DNA of 64,000 nt from Rhizobium metallidurans (GCF_014196505.1 NZ_JACIDW010000014.1:1-64000); one strand, 5' to 3'; positions 8,479 through 17,670 are shown, counted from the first letter of the stretch. Numbers and translations: made by a program. Notes: a model not told the origin generated them from the letters alone.

Positions 8479-9150
8479 TTAGATACCTCTGAATTGGCTG
8501 TGGGCGCGCAGTCGCGTCTCGATGCGGGCACCGATCGACGCCACCAGCTTCGCGGTTGAGTAGTAGAGGACGCCAACCGCCGTCCACACGATGAAAGGCT
8601 GAAGAGTTCTCAGATTGAGGTTCGCGCCGATTTTGGCTAGATCCATGACGCCAATGACCGAGATGAGCGACGTGACCTGGAGTTGGTTCACCATGAGTGA
8701 GACAAGCGGTCCGATCGAAAAGGCTGCCGCCTGGGCATATACAATGTGACGAAGAATTTGCCAGCGAGACATCCCGAATACACGCGCTGCCTCGAGCTGG
8801 TCGCGCCCGACGGACTCGATGGCGGCCACGATGATAACGTAGACGAAGGCCGCGGTGCTCGCCGATAAAGTGATAGTCGCAGCTTCGATGGGTGTCAGTC
8901 TGATCTTCAGGAGGCCCGGAAAGCCGAAGAAGACAAGGAACAGCTGGACAAGGACAGGCGAGTTCTTGATCAGCTCCGCGAAGAAATGGACGATCTTCGC
9001 AAGGACAGGAACACGGTAGAACCGGATAACCGCCCAGATGATTCCAAGGACGACGCCAATGGCCGAGGTCAACAGGAAGAGACCGACGGTTACGCCCAAT
9101 CCCTGCAGCAGAAGTACCAAGTCATACGAAGTGAAGTTAGTGTACCGCAT
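8479..9150 (-). CDS. Polar amino acid ABC transporter permease (HisM/GlnP family)
   Basis: This 223-residue membrane protein has the amphipathic opening typical of family permeases (LLQGLGVTVGLFLLTSAIG) and the motif ELIKNSPVLVQLFLVFFGFP. The ATPase-contacting EAA loop is LEAARVFGMSRWQILRHIVY. It is directly adjacent to a second permease of the same length. Such heterodimers are the rule for polar-amino-acid importers. Confidence 0.93.
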   Translation of the reverse strand: MRYTNFTSYDLVLLLQGLGVTVGLFLLTSAIGVVLGIIWAVIRFYRVPVLAKIVHFFAELIKNSPVLVQLFLVFFGFPGLLKIRLTPIEAATITLSASTAAFVYVIIVAAIESVGRDQLEAARVFGMSRWQILRHIVYAQAAAFSIGPLVSLMVNQLQVTSLISVIGVMDLAKIGANLNLRTLQPFIVWTAVGVLYYSTAKLVASIGARIETRLRAHSQFRGI

Positions 9151-9822
9151 TCAGGCCTCCTGTTGCTGCAGGTCGCGGTTGAGCGCGCGATGTAGAAGGT
9201 CAACGCCGAGTGACAGCAGCCAAGTCAACGTTGCGTAAACGACGAGAAGCACGACATAGACCTCGAACGGGCGAAATGTATTCGAGGCCACGATCTTTGC
9301 CTGCCCTGTGAGCTCGTTGACCGTGATCGTCGAAAGAACCGACGACGTCAGGATCATGTTCACGAGTACGGCACCCAATGGCTTGATGGATGTGCGCAGC
9401 GCAATCGGGAGGACGATGCGGGTGAAGACAACGCGCTTGGAAAGCCCGCTCACCTCCGCCGCCTCGAACACACCAGTATCGATTGCGAGAATCCCCGAGC
9501 GGATGGCATCGGACGCATAGGCTCCAGCGGAGATGGAAAGGGCAATCACGCCCGTCGTCACGCCATCGATATAGATCCCGATGACGGGAAGCCCGTAGTA
9601 GAAAAAGAAAAGCTGAACGATGAATGGAATGTTTCGGAAGAGATCCACGTAGATATACGCCGCCCGCCGAACAGCGCTGGACGAAGAAGTCCGCGCAACC
9701 GCGATGATCGCTCCCATCAAGATACTGCCTATCAGCGATAGAGCGCTTATCTGGGCCGTCAGCAACGCCCCGTCTGCGAGAACACCCATGTGCGGGATGA
9801 GCACAGTGAGATCCATCTTCAT
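9151..9822 (-). CDS. Polar amino acid ABC transporter permease (HisQ/GlnP family)
   Basis: This second permease of the pair also has 223 residues. It carries the motif DLFRNIPFIVQLFFFYYGLP and the EAA loop FEAAEVSGLSKRVVFTRIVL. It abuts the other permease gene without a gap. It follows the M81 peptidase gene by about 40 bases, placing peptidase and transporter in one transcript. Confidence 0.93.
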   Translation of the reverse strand: MKMDLTVLIPHMGVLADGALLTAQISALSLIGSILMGAIIAVARTSSSSAVRRAAYIYVDLFRNIPFIVQLFFFYYGLPVIGIYIDGVTTGVIALSISAGAYASDAIRSGILAIDTGVFEAAEVSGLSKRVVFTRIVLPIALRTSIKPLGAVLVNMILTSSVLSTITVNELTGQAKIVASNTFRPFEVYVVLLVVYATLTWLLSLGVDLLHRALNRDLQQQEA

Positions 9823-9865
9823 GCCCTGTCTCCCGTGCAGTGTATGATGATACTAGGCATCGCCA

Positions 9866-11353
9866 TTAGTCTCCGTAGAGCCCTTGCTCGGGCGTCCATG
9901 CAAAATCTTGATCGAGAGGATATGTAGGTCGCGAAAGGCGGGACCACTGCAGCCGGGACATGTCGAGCTGCGACACCCCATCGCTGATCAGCAGGATGTG
10001 CCGTGCGACGATGTCTTCGAATTCCGGATGAAGGTAGCCAAGCTTAACGACGTATGCCCTGTGATCCGTGGGGCTGATCCCCATCGCCTGAAAATGCTGC
10101 GGCGTCGTGATTCCCACCGGATAGGAATGGAAAGTCGCCAAGATCTCACCGATCCTCACACAAACCCATGGCTCGTCGCGAGATTGCTCGGGCTTTAATC
10201 CTCCAAGATCGAGGTCGCTCCCGCAAGCAACCACGTGAGCAACCACCCGTCGCTCTGTCCGCGGGCGAGACAGGTGTTCGTCGCCGAGGATGATTTCGAC
10301 ATCCGCCCCAACGCCCGCCGCCATCAGCCGCTCGACCGTGCGAGGAGCCGTGATACCGGCAACCACGATATCCTTCACACGGTCGTCATCCAGCGCCGCC
10401 TGCAGCACATAGGTCAGGTCGCCAGCCGCTCCCGCCGTGGTATTGTCGCCGGAATCGGAAATGAAGACCGGTGTCAGCTCTGATCGCATCGCCATTTCAA
10501 GGCCCGCGCCAATCTCGGCCGTTTCCATTTTCAGGCGAAATTCCGATCGTTCCGCCCAGATCCGAACTGCGAGTTCAAGCGCTGCGCTGCGTGCCGCCTC
10601 GGCACTCGTTTCGCTGACGGCAAACGCCGTTGCTCCGGTCCAGGGACGGTCATTCCATGCGAAGCCAACAAGGATGTTAGCCTCCATCATGTCGGACCGC
10701 TCATCGAATTCGGGCAGCGCACCATAGAGTTCGCGGCCAGGGCTGCTTGTGGTCACCGAGATTTCGCCAGGCAGCAGGATCGGTAGCCTCACCGCGGCCT
10801 TCTTCGGCTTGATGCCCTTGCGAACGACGCGGATCAGCTGATCGGCGGCCCGACGCCCGGTCTCGCGATCGTCGCGATGCGGCGCGGTCCTGAGGACGCT
10901 GAATACGGTCGCGGCCGAAAGCAGGCCCGGCGTCATGTCACCATGCAGATCGAGAGACACCGAGATCGGAACTTCCGGCCCCAGCAGATCGCGTATGGCT
11001 TTCACGAAATCGGTGTCCGCGTCCGTGTCCATCTCCGCGACTTCGAGTGCCCCGTGATTGGCCACGAGAACGCCGTCGAATGGTCCTGCGGCATCGATAC
11101 GTTTCAAGGTATCGGCTTTGATCTCTTCGTAGGCGCTGGCGGTCAGGGGGCCGCCGGGAAGCGCCTTTGCCCAGCACAGAGGCACGATCTCGATCTCAGC
11201 GTCTTCGGCGAGGCGCTCGAGCATGCCTCGGATAATCCACAGGTCGCCGTTCAGTATCTCGTCGGCGTAATAGCGCTGGACCGCGGAAAGCTCCGTCGGA
11301 ATTGGTGAAGCAAGCATGATCTCGATAGAGAGACCGACGATGGCAATGCGCAT
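9866..11353 (-). CDS. M81 family metallopeptidase (MlrC-like)
   Basis: This 495-residue protein matches the MlrC/M81 layout. The N-terminal domain has VANHGAL and SLDLHGD (residues near 105 and 147), which supply likely zinc ligands, and the C-terminal domain has FISDSGDNTTAGAAGDLTYVL. MlrC of the microcystin pathway cleaves small linear peptides; most homologues in rhizobia are linked to transporters and of unknown substrate. It is the first gene of the operon and faces a ROK regulator across a 703-base gap. It may open an amide or lactam bond in the imported compound; that is inference. Confidence 0.88.
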   Translation of the reverse strand: MRIAIVGLSIEIMLASPIPTELSAVQRYYADEILNGDLWIIRGMLERLAEDAEIEIVPLCWAKALPGGPLTASAYEEIKADTLKRIDAAGPFDGVLVANHGALEVAEMDTDADTDFVKAIRDLLGPEVPISVSLDLHGDMTPGLLSAATVFSVLRTAPHRDDRETGRRAADQLIRVVRKGIKPKKAAVRLPILLPGEISVTTSSPGRELYGALPEFDERSDMMEANILVGFAWNDRPWTGATAFAVSETSAEAARSAALELAVRIWAERSEFRLKMETAEIGAGLEMAMRSELTPVFISDSGDNTTAGAAGDLTYVLQAALDDDRVKDIVVAGITAPRTVERLMAAGVGADVEIILGDEHLSRPRTERRVVAHVVACGSDLDLGGLKPEQSRDEPWVCVRIGEILATFHSYPVGITTPQHFQAMGISPTDHRAYVVKLGYLHPEFEDIVARHILLISDGVSQLDMSRLQWSRLSRPTYPLDQDFAWTPEQGLYGD

Positions 11354-12056
11354 GTAAGACCCTTAGAAGGCTTTCGTGTTGAATCACTGGCGAAGGAATG
11401 ACCCCTCGGAAGGCTCTGGACAAATCGACATCGCCATAACAGCAGCGTGAGATTTATTCCGAGCCTCAAAATTTATTGCCTAGCTTTGCCCCAATGGACG
11501 GACATTGGAAACGTCTAATGGACGAAAGAAGCAAGAGAACTGATCATCATCAATCCAGCTTAAGTTACGTCTGTGTCGTGACTTCTCGGGCTGTCGCGCA
11601 AGCAAAAGCGATGCAGCGGAAGCAGTGTTGCTCAGTGGTGAGGACTGCCTGGCGCCATGCGACTTTGGGTGATCGTGCACGGCAGCGCTCGTGATGGGGG
11701 ATGTCGAAACTTCGCGAAAAGGCTTGCTTGTCCGCACCCGTAGACCCGAACTGAATTTAAGGAATTGACGCTTCAGCAAATGTGTCCCTCCGGTCGATGT
11801 GTCGGCATCACTTATTTTCTCCCGTACGAAAACTAAATCGTGTCATCTCGATTTTGAATCGTCAACATTCAGGCAAGTCGATTTCCAAAATTTTCCATAA
11901 GTGGAAATCTATTCCTGTAAGTCGCGTATTGTCCGCATTAAATTTCCAATATCGTAAAAATGCCAACGGCTAAGCGCCCCATATCTTCCGTATCTCAATG
12001 AAATTTCTTGACCCGCTCCGCATTTTTTGCAAAATCTTTTTTGAGACTCAGAATAA
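11354..12056. other. Divergent promoter region between M81 operon and ROK regulator
   Basis: This is 703 bases without a convincing gene. The right half (11790-12056) is AT-rich and holds a clear operator-like dyad at 11880-11909 (separate entry). Open frames near 11476-11779 lack ribosome sites and any recognisable family. Confidence 0.6.
11880..11909. promoter_or_regulatory. Candidate ROK-regulator operator
   Basis: An outer inverted repeat GATTTCC (11880-11886)/GGAAATC (11903-11909) surrounds an inner perfect one, TTTCCA (11892-11897)-4 bases-TGGAAA (11902-11907). ROK repressors such as NagC/Mlc bind AT-rich dyads built on TTTC/GAAA. Position between the divergent regulator and operon supports the role. 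Confidence 0.5.
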
Positions 12057-13229
12057 TTGAGGCCAGATTTGCATCCATCTTTTCTTCGTCAGTTTCACGC
12101 ATCCCAGATCTTTCATGCAATCCGAGCCCAGCCGGGTGTGTCGCAGCGTGAACTCTCGGAACTGACGGGCTGCGACAAATCCACGGTGTCCGTTATCATC
12201 AAGCGGTTCGAGGGGATCGGACTGGTCGAAAGGACGATGGGAGCCTCCAGTGGACGTCGTGGACGTCCCTCGGAGTCACTCCGTATTTCCGAACTCAGCG
12301 GACTGCTGATGGGCGTCCACCTTGAGTTCGAATGCCTTCGATTTGTCGCGGCAAACGTTGATGGCCGTCCCTTTGCCTCAATCGATAGGCCGCTTCCCAC
12401 GACGCCATCCGAGCTCGGCGACGATGTTCGCAATGGGCTCGAAGCGCTCTGCAACGAGGTTGGTCGTAGCCTCTCCGAGATACGCGCGGTGGGCATGACG
12501 CTCCCGGGGCTCGTCGGCTCCGCGGGCGGTCTTGCGGAATCGTCCAATCTTAGTTGGGATACGGTGGCCGTTCCCGATCTTCTCAGGACGAAGATCGGCG
12601 CGCCTGTCTACGTGGACAACGATTCAAATGCATCAACTCTCGCGGAACATCTCTTCGGGGTTGCCGCGGACCTCTCGGACTTCATCATGCTCGACGGCAG
12701 TCGGGGTATTGGTGGGGGCGTTTTCATCGACGGCCGTCTGTACCGGGGTAGAAGCGGCTTCAGCGGCGAAATGGGCCATATCAAGGTGGTCAAGGATGGC
12801 CGCATGTGTGGCTGCGGCGCGCCGGGATGCCTGTCCGCATACATATGTGCGCCTGCGCTGGTGGCGCGATCCCGTCGAGTCCCCGGCATCTCAAAGTTCA
12901 GCGACATCCTCGCTGCCGCGGAGGCCGGAAATCCGGACGTTCGCTACTTGCTGGAAGAGGCGGGACAGTTCCTCGGCGTTGCGATGGCGACCTTGATCAA
13001 TGTCTTCGATCCTCCCGCGATCGCACTGGGCGGCATAATCGCGCAGATTTGGCCGTATATCGAGAATAGTACCCGGCAGACAATTCAACAGAACGCGATG
13101 CGAACGCCTGCACGGGAGTACGAGATCCGTATCTCAACAATCAGCAACAGTCAGATTCCATGGGGCGGCGTCACCCTTGCTTTGGAAGGCTTTTCAAACC
13201 TCCATCCGACGGACCCTCTGCCATGGTAG
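12057..13229 (+). CDS. ROK family transcriptional regulator
   Basis: This 390-residue protein has an N-terminal winged helix (SQRELSELTGCDKSTVSVIIKRFE, residues about 29-52) and a ROK sugar-kinase-like domain. The domain has APVYVDNDSNASTLAEH, RGIGGGVFIDGRLYRG, and a Cys zinc motif MCGCGAPGCL. In the usual CGCGxxGCLE motif the Glu is Ser here. Such proteins repress sugar operons and respond to sugars or sugar phosphates. The start is a TTG, which is weakly supported. It is divergent from the M81/ABC operon and precedes the M24-fold gene, so it probably controls both. Confidence 0.9.
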   Translation: MRPDLHPSFLRQFHASQIFHAIRAQPGVSQRELSELTGCDKSTVSVIIKRFEGIGLVERTMGASSGRRGRPSESLRISELSGLLMGVHLEFECLRFVAANVDGRPFASIDRPLPTTPSELGDDVRNGLEALCNEVGRSLSEIRAVGMTLPGLVGSAGGLAESSNLSWDTVAVPDLLRTKIGAPVYVDNDSNASTLAEHLFGVAADLSDFIMLDGSRGIGGGVFIDGRLYRGRSGFSGEMGHIKVVKDGRMCGCGAPGCLSAYICAPALVARSRRVPGISKFSDILAAAEAGNPDVRYLLEEAGQFLGVAMATLINVFDPPAIALGGIIAQIWPYIENSTRQTIQQNAMRTPAREYEIRISTISNSQIPWGGVTLALEGFSNLHPTDPLPW

Positions 13230-13321
13230 CCGCGGCCAGCGCAGCCCTCGGGAATGCAGTTGAACATGCGTAACGCCGGGAAGCCAGTGCTTGGCGGATC
13301 AGCGACGGGAGCGTCGAACCG

Positions 13322-13341
13322 CAATGTCAAAATTGACATTG
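13322..13341 (+). promoter_or_regulatory. Operator-like palindrome overlapping a promoter before the M24-fold gene
   Basis: CAATGTCAA (13322-13330) and TTGACATTG (13333-13341) are perfect 9-bp arms around AA. The right arm contains a consensus -35 box TTGACA (13333-13338). A second perfect inverted repeat, AGCGGATCC (13367-13375)-5 bases-GGATCCGCT (13381-13389), lies downstream. Both are before the ATG at 13429. Confidence 0.55.
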
Positions 13342-13428
13342 GACCAACTACCACACTTTGCCTCGAAGCGGATCCGCGGTGGATCCGCTCAGGCATAAAC
13401 GTTCACGTGACCTAATTGAGGAGATCAA

Positions 13429-14793
13429 ATGTCCATTTCACTTCGCTCCATCCGTATTCCAGATTTTGGCGTTCCAGTCGAAATGCCGGTCATCCCGGCC
13501 GAGGTGTACGAAACACGATCCAAACTCGCTTATGAGCGTTCCGGCGCGGATTGGCTGGTGGTCTATGCCGATCGCGAACATCTTGCCAACATCGCGTTTC
13601 TGACGGGCTTCGAGCCTCGCTTCGAGGAGGCTCTCCTTGTGCTCGGCAAAGGCGGGAAAAGAGCGCTCGTTGTCGGCAACGAAAGCCAGAGCTATGCTCC
13701 GCTCGCTGGTCTTCCGGGTCTGGAAGTCTTCCTTTGCCAGACCATGAGTCTGATGGGGCAGGATCGTTCCGAGAAGCCCAATCTTGAAGCGGTTCTACGC
13801 GACATCGGTCTACAATCCGGCGACACCCTGGCACTCGCGGGCTGGAAGTACCTCGGTGAAGAGGAGTGGTCCGGTCCTTACGCTACCTTCCAGGCATCCG
13901 CGCTCGTCGTTGATGTCCTCAGGAAGATCTCGGGATCGAACGCCGGCGTTGTCGACGCAACGCATGTGCTGATGCACCCGGAGAAGGGTTTGAGGACCGT
14001 GGTGGACGTCCATCAGGTGGCTGCGGGGGAATGGGGTGCGGCCCGCGCCTCGGCGGCTGTCTGGCGCATCGTCAGCGGAGTGAAGGCTGGCGAAAACGAA
14101 CTCCAGGCTACCTCCCGAATGGGTTATGCTGGAGAGGAACTCAGCGCGCACATCATGTTCGCGTCCTCTCCCAAAGGCGCACCCGTCGTAGGGCTGCGTA
14201 GTCCGCGCGCGCGAGTTCTGGAAAAAGGTGACGGTGTGACCACCGCTGTCAGCTATTGGGGCGGCCTGTCCTCTCGCGCGGGCCTCCTTGTCGAGCATGA
14301 CGACGACTTCCTCGAAGTCGCCAAGGCTTACTTCCGCGGGCTAATTGCTTGGTACGAGACCGTGGACATCGGCGTGACGGGGGCGGCAATTCATGATGCC
14401 GTCGTCTCCAAGCTCGCTGAAGGCAATCTTCGGCCGGCGTTGAACCCGGGTCATCTGGTTGGACATGACGAGTGGGTGCATTCTCCCATTCGGCCAGGCT
14501 CTCAGGAAAAGATCAGATCGGGAATGCCGTTCCAGGTGGACATTATCCCCGTGCCTCAGCCGGATGGCTGGGCTCTGAACAATGAAGACGCGGTGACTTT
14601 CGCGGATGAAACGCTCCGGTCCGAGCTGAAGCAACTGTATCCGGAAGCCTACGCCCGTATTGAGGCACGACGTGCATTCATGAAGGACATCCTCGGCGTG
14701 GAGCTCAAGCCGTCGATCCTTCCAATCTCCAATACACCGCTGTGCCTGCCACCGTTCTGGCTTGCCTCCGACAAGCTGCTCGTGCGCGACTGA
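13429..14793 (+). CDS. M24 (pita-bread fold) protein, Xaa-Pro aminopeptidase/creatinase-like, metal ligands not conserved
   Basis: This 454-residue protein starts at an ATG after GAGGAGATCAA. An N-terminal creatinase/prolidase domain is followed by a C-terminal pita-bread domain with NPGHLVGHDEWVHSPI, SGMPFQVDIIPVP and NNEDAVTFADE. The region expected to carry the two metal-binding Asp residues reads KGDGVTTAVSYWGGLSSRAG, so these are missing; only the last Glu region looks intact. Creatinase shows that the fold can work without metals. Gene order and the shared regulator suggest it acts on the compound imported by the neighbouring operon. The exact reaction is unknown. Confidence 0.75.
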   Translation: MSISLRSIRIPDFGVPVEMPVIPAEVYETRSKLAYERSGADWLVVYADREHLANIAFLTGFEPRFEEALLVLGKGGKRALVVGNESQSYAPLAGLPGLEVFLCQTMSLMGQDRSEKPNLEAVLRDIGLQSGDTLALAGWKYLGEEEWSGPYATFQASALVVDVLRKISGSNAGVVDATHVLMHPEKGLRTVVDVHQVAAGEWGAARASAAVWRIVSGVKAGENELQATSRMGYAGEELSAHIMFASSPKGAPVVGLRSPRARVLEKGDGVTTAVSYWGGLSSRAGLLVEHDDDFLEVAKAYFRGLIAWYETVDIGVTGAAIHDAVVSKLAEGNLRPALNPGHLVGHDEWVHSPIRPGSQEKIRSGMPFQVDIIPVPQPDGWALNNEDAVTFADETLRSELKQLYPEAYARIEARRAFMKDILGVELKPSILPISNTPLCLPPFWLASDKLLVRD

Positions 14794-14804
14794 TCGACGG
14801 TTGA

Positions 14805-14835
14805 TGCTGGCGGCGGGCCATATCCGCCGTCAGCA
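14805..14835 (+). terminator. Terminator-like hairpin after the M24-fold gene
   Basis: TGCTG-G-CGGCGG (14805-14816) pairs with CCGCCG-T-CAGCA (14824-14835), 12 pairs including one G/T wobble, 7-base loop. It begins 12 bases after the stop. No T-run follows, so termination may be inefficient. Confidence 0.5.
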
Positions 14836-14940
14836 ATCGGCCATCGAAAGAACGGCGATCGTGTCTCTGCATCTCAAGTTCTGAAACACATCCAGGGCGT
14901 CTGCCGACGACGCCTTGGAGATCTCTCGAGAAGAGCAGAC

Positions 14941-14978
14941 AATAAAAAGAGAGGCCGAAGCAACGCTCCGACCTCTCT
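14941..14978 (-). terminator. Intrinsic terminator of the solute-binding-protein gene
   Basis: On the minus strand a 14-bp stem (AGAGAGGTCGGAGC pairing GCTTCGGCCTCTCT, two G/T wobbles, loop GTT) is followed at once by TTTTTATT. It starts 27 bases beyond the stop of the gene at 15005. This is a textbook Rho-independent terminator. Confidence 0.88.
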
Positions 14979-15004
14979 CGTACTCGTTCCGATCAGAACG
15001 CTGG

Positions 15005-15844
15005 TTACTTGAGGGTGTCCTTCAATGCGTTATTCATCTTTATGAGGAACGCCGAGTTCTGGATGCCATTTGCCTTCTCCAATTCCAGAAGCGTTCCGTC
15101 GCGGTGCATCTGGCTGACGACGCCGGAGAGGAAGTAGGAGTAAGCCGTGTTGTCGTCGGCGGGCCGAATTACCATGCCCCACGGGGTGTCATCCTGGACC
15201 GGGAGGGTCATGTGGAAGCCTTCCGACCACTTGCTGTCGGCCAGACGGACGTTGATCCGGTTGTCGTCTTCGAGGAGGCCGATACAACGGCCCTGCGCCA
15301 GTGCTGCTTCGATCTCGGAGGTTCCGGAAAAAGCAAGAATGGTCACGCCGTTATTTTCCTGTGCCGGCTTGTTGTAGAACGCTCCCTGAATTGCGCAGAC
15401 AGTCTGACCCTTGATCTGACTCCAGTCCGTGGCATTTACGGCCTTGGGCGTGAGGACCGAGTAGCCGGAAGAATAGTAGTTCGGATGGACGAACGTGACC
15501 AGCTTGCGGCGTTCCAGCGTTTCCGACGCCGATGCCAGGAGAAGGTCAACCTGACCCTGAAGCAGGAACTCAAAGCGGTTCGCGGTGGTAACCTTCACGA
15601 ATTCCGCTTTCACGCCGAGAATGTCGGCGATCTTGCGTCCGAAATCGACTTCCATGCCCTTGAACCCGCCGTCTGGAGCACGATAAGCCCACGGCCGATA
15701 ATCGTCCTTGGTGCCGATCTTGAGAACACCGCTCGCCTTAATCTTGCAAAGTGTGTCGTTTCCGCAGTCCATCGACTGCGCCGATGCGATGGAACTGATG
15801 AGCGCCAGACCTAGCGCAACTGCGACTGACTTGAGATTGATCAT
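15005..15844 (-). CDS. Polar amino acid ABC transporter, periplasmic binding protein (family 3)
   Basis: This 279-residue protein has a signal peptide ending IASA-Q. The mature protein has the family 3 pattern GVLKIGTKDDYRPWAY, FKGMEVDFGRKIADILG and DLLLASASETLERR. A Cys pair near the mature N-terminus (DCGNDTLC) could form a disulphide. No permease lies beside it; the matching permease pair and ATPase are probably those at 28.9-31.1 kb on the other side of the island. It has its own strong terminator and a 384-base leader, so it is probably transcribed on its own. Confidence 0.9.
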   Translation of the reverse strand: MINLKSVAVALGLALISSIASAQSMDCGNDTLCKIKASGVLKIGTKDDYRPWAYRAPDGGFKGMEVDFGRKIADILGVKAEFVKVTTANRFEFLLQGQVDLLLASASETLERRKLVTFVHPNYYSSGYSVLTPKAVNATDWSQIKGQTVCAIQGAFYNKPAQENNGVTILAFSGTSEIEAALAQGRCIGLLEDDNRINVRLADSKWSEGFHMTLPVQDDTPWGMVIRPADDNTAYSYFLSGVVSQMHRDGTLLELEKANGIQNSAFLIKMNNALKDTLK

Positions 15845-16228
15845 TGTTACTTCCCTCTGGTTCAGGTTCTTTCGCCTTTCGCCCTCCCTAAAAGTCGAGC
15901 CGGGTTAGGCGCGGCATCGCAGCGTCGTCAATCTCCGGAAGCACTTCAATCTCGATTCAGTCACATAAGCGGAATTACTAAACATCATTATTCGGACTTA
16001 AGTGGAAGCATTCTCGTTTCTTGGCGTCAAAAGCGGTACAACCGACCTGCGCTTCGGCAAGCAAACGCGGGCCGGCTGCATTCGGCAGGTGCCACTCCCA
16101 AAGGTGATTCAATCAAGTTAAATGAGCGCTGGACATGGCTTCACATGCTACAGAGCTCGGGGCAGCCTGAAATCAGAACGCCGCCAGTCGTCTCGGTCTT
16201 ATCCGAAGCAATCTTCTAAGGCTTCGGT
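15845..16228. other. Intergenic region upstream of the binding-protein gene
   Basis: This is 384 bases between the MmgE/PrpD gene and the binding-protein gene. I see no gene. An AT-rich patch at 15960-16020, including ATTACTAAACATCATTATTC, is the most promoter-like part for the minus-strand gene. No terminator is obvious for the upstream operon. Confidence 0.5.
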
Positions 16229-17626
16229 CTAAACCCCGCTTGTCAAAGGCAGCCAACGGTTTATCGCGGAAATGCCCTCGTGAATATCCGCCCAGGTGTC
16301 GAATGCCTGTAGTTCTCGATAGACTTCCTCGGCGGCAGGCTGATCCAGCAACCGACTGGCGCACATCATGAACTTGCTTCTGCGATCGTCGTCCGTGAAC
16401 GGCCGTTCGGGATTTCCAATCGCCAAATCCCTGGCCGCTCGAAGAACCTGACCATTCCTCAGCGTAATATCGATCTTGACCGGAGCAGTGCCGATGAAGC
16501 CGAGCTTCGCGAGTTCGTCATCGAGTTCAAGTCTCACCCTGCCCATCAGGCCGCGTATCTCCGGATCTTCCAGCACTTCGGTCCGGAAGCTGTCGAGGCC
16601 GAGCGAACCCTTGGAGACTGCAACAGCGAGCGCGAACTCCATGGAAAATCGCGCTTGCTGCGGCGTCGCTGGATTGTGGCAGACCAGTTCTCGCTCCGCG
16701 AGAAGGCTCGCCCCGACCCGGATGGAGACGATATCTTCAGGCTTGAGGCTGTGCTCGTTCACGAGTTCTATCATCACGTCACATGCAGGGTGCGATCCGC
16801 TGCAGCAAGGATACTTTTTATAAGCCAGTCCGCGTGACACCAAATCGAACGGCTTGCCAAAGATCATTTGGTCCATGCGCTCGAAATAGGCGGATCGGTC
16901 GCCCGCAAAGCAGTCTAGGAAACCATCAACACCCTCAACCGCCGATGCGGAGGCTGTCAGGCCAGCGCGCGCGAGCGAGACCGCTTCAAGGCCGGCCCGG
17001 GCTGCCATGCCTGCGTGATAGGGCTTGGCTTGTGTGCCGAAGTTCGAACGGACACCGCTGGACCGAGATATAGAGAGGCCGAGCGCATTGATTGTTGTCC
17101 GCCGATCCAGGCGAAGTAGGAAGCTGGCCGCCGCCGCCGCACCGATGGCGTAGTAGACACCGGTCGTATGCCAACCATTTTCCGACACGAATGGCATCGA
17201 AATGTCTGCAAGCCTATGCGAAACCTCGACGCCCACGAGGTACGCGGACAGCACCTCCCGCCCTGAGGCCCGCACCATCTCTCCAGTCGCAATGGCTGCG
17301 GGAGCGACAACGGTTGTCGGATGACCGATGGTGGACCAGCTCGTGTCGTCGAAATCGAGGGCGTGGCCCGAAACGGCATTGCATAGAGCCGCATTCTCCG
17401 GATCCAGGCGATCTACTCTCCCAATGACGGCGCAGGATGATCCCCAGGATCGTTCGGTCGCCCATCCTAGAATGTTCTTCGAAACAGGCTCGCCGACGCC
17501 TCCCAGCGCAACCGCGATGTAGTCTATGAAAGCCTCTTTCGCCGCCGCGATGGCATCGGCGCCAATCTGTTCATGCCGAGCCTCGACCAAAAAATCTGCG
17601 GCCTTCTCAATAAACGGCAGCGTCAC
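16229..17626 (-). CDS. MmgE/PrpD family protein
   Basis: This 465-residue protein has the PrpD-type helical first domain (AFIDYIAVALGGVGEPVSKN; HALDFDDTSW) and the small C-terminal domain ending in RPFTDDDRRSKFMM. The family includes 2-methylcitrate dehydratase, cis-aconitate decarboxylase and iminodisuccinate epimerase of Agrobacterium. No methylcitrate synthase or lyase is nearby, so methylcitrate cycling is unlikely. The setting with an aspartase-family lyase, amidase and asparaginase-fold enzyme makes an epimerase or isomerase acting on an aspartate-derived acid the more attractive reading. This assignment is inference. Confidence 0.85.
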   Translation of the reverse strand: MTLPFIEKAADFLVEARHEQIGADAIAAAKEAFIDYIAVALGGVGEPVSKNILGWATERSWGSSCAVIGRVDRLDPENAALCNAVSGHALDFDDTSWSTIGHPTTVVAPAAIATGEMVRASGREVLSAYLVGVEVSHRLADISMPFVSENGWHTTGVYYAIGAAAAASFLLRLDRRTTINALGLSISRSSGVRSNFGTQAKPYHAGMAARAGLEAVSLARAGLTASASAVEGVDGFLDCFAGDRSAYFERMDQMIFGKPFDLVSRGLAYKKYPCCSGSHPACDVMIELVNEHSLKPEDIVSIRVGASLLAERELVCHNPATPQQARFSMEFALAVAVSKGSLGLDSFRTEVLEDPEIRGLMGRVRLELDDELAKLGFIGTAPVKIDITLRNGQVLRAARDLAIGNPERPFTDDDRRSKFMMCASRLLDQPAAEEVYRELQAFDTWADIHEGISAINRWLPLTSGV

Positions 17627-17670
17627 GCTTCTTCTCTTTCCTATCGAAAATGGATGGGATTGTTGCCCAG

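Noticed and set aside
14915..15814. 299-codon plus-strand frame
   Set aside because: Antisense to the binding-protein gene, and it would start across that gene's intrinsic terminator.
16229..17626. 2-methylcitrate dehydratase PrpD
   Set aside because: No prpB, prpC or propionate genes are in the region, so the specific PrpD name is not justified; only the family call is kept.
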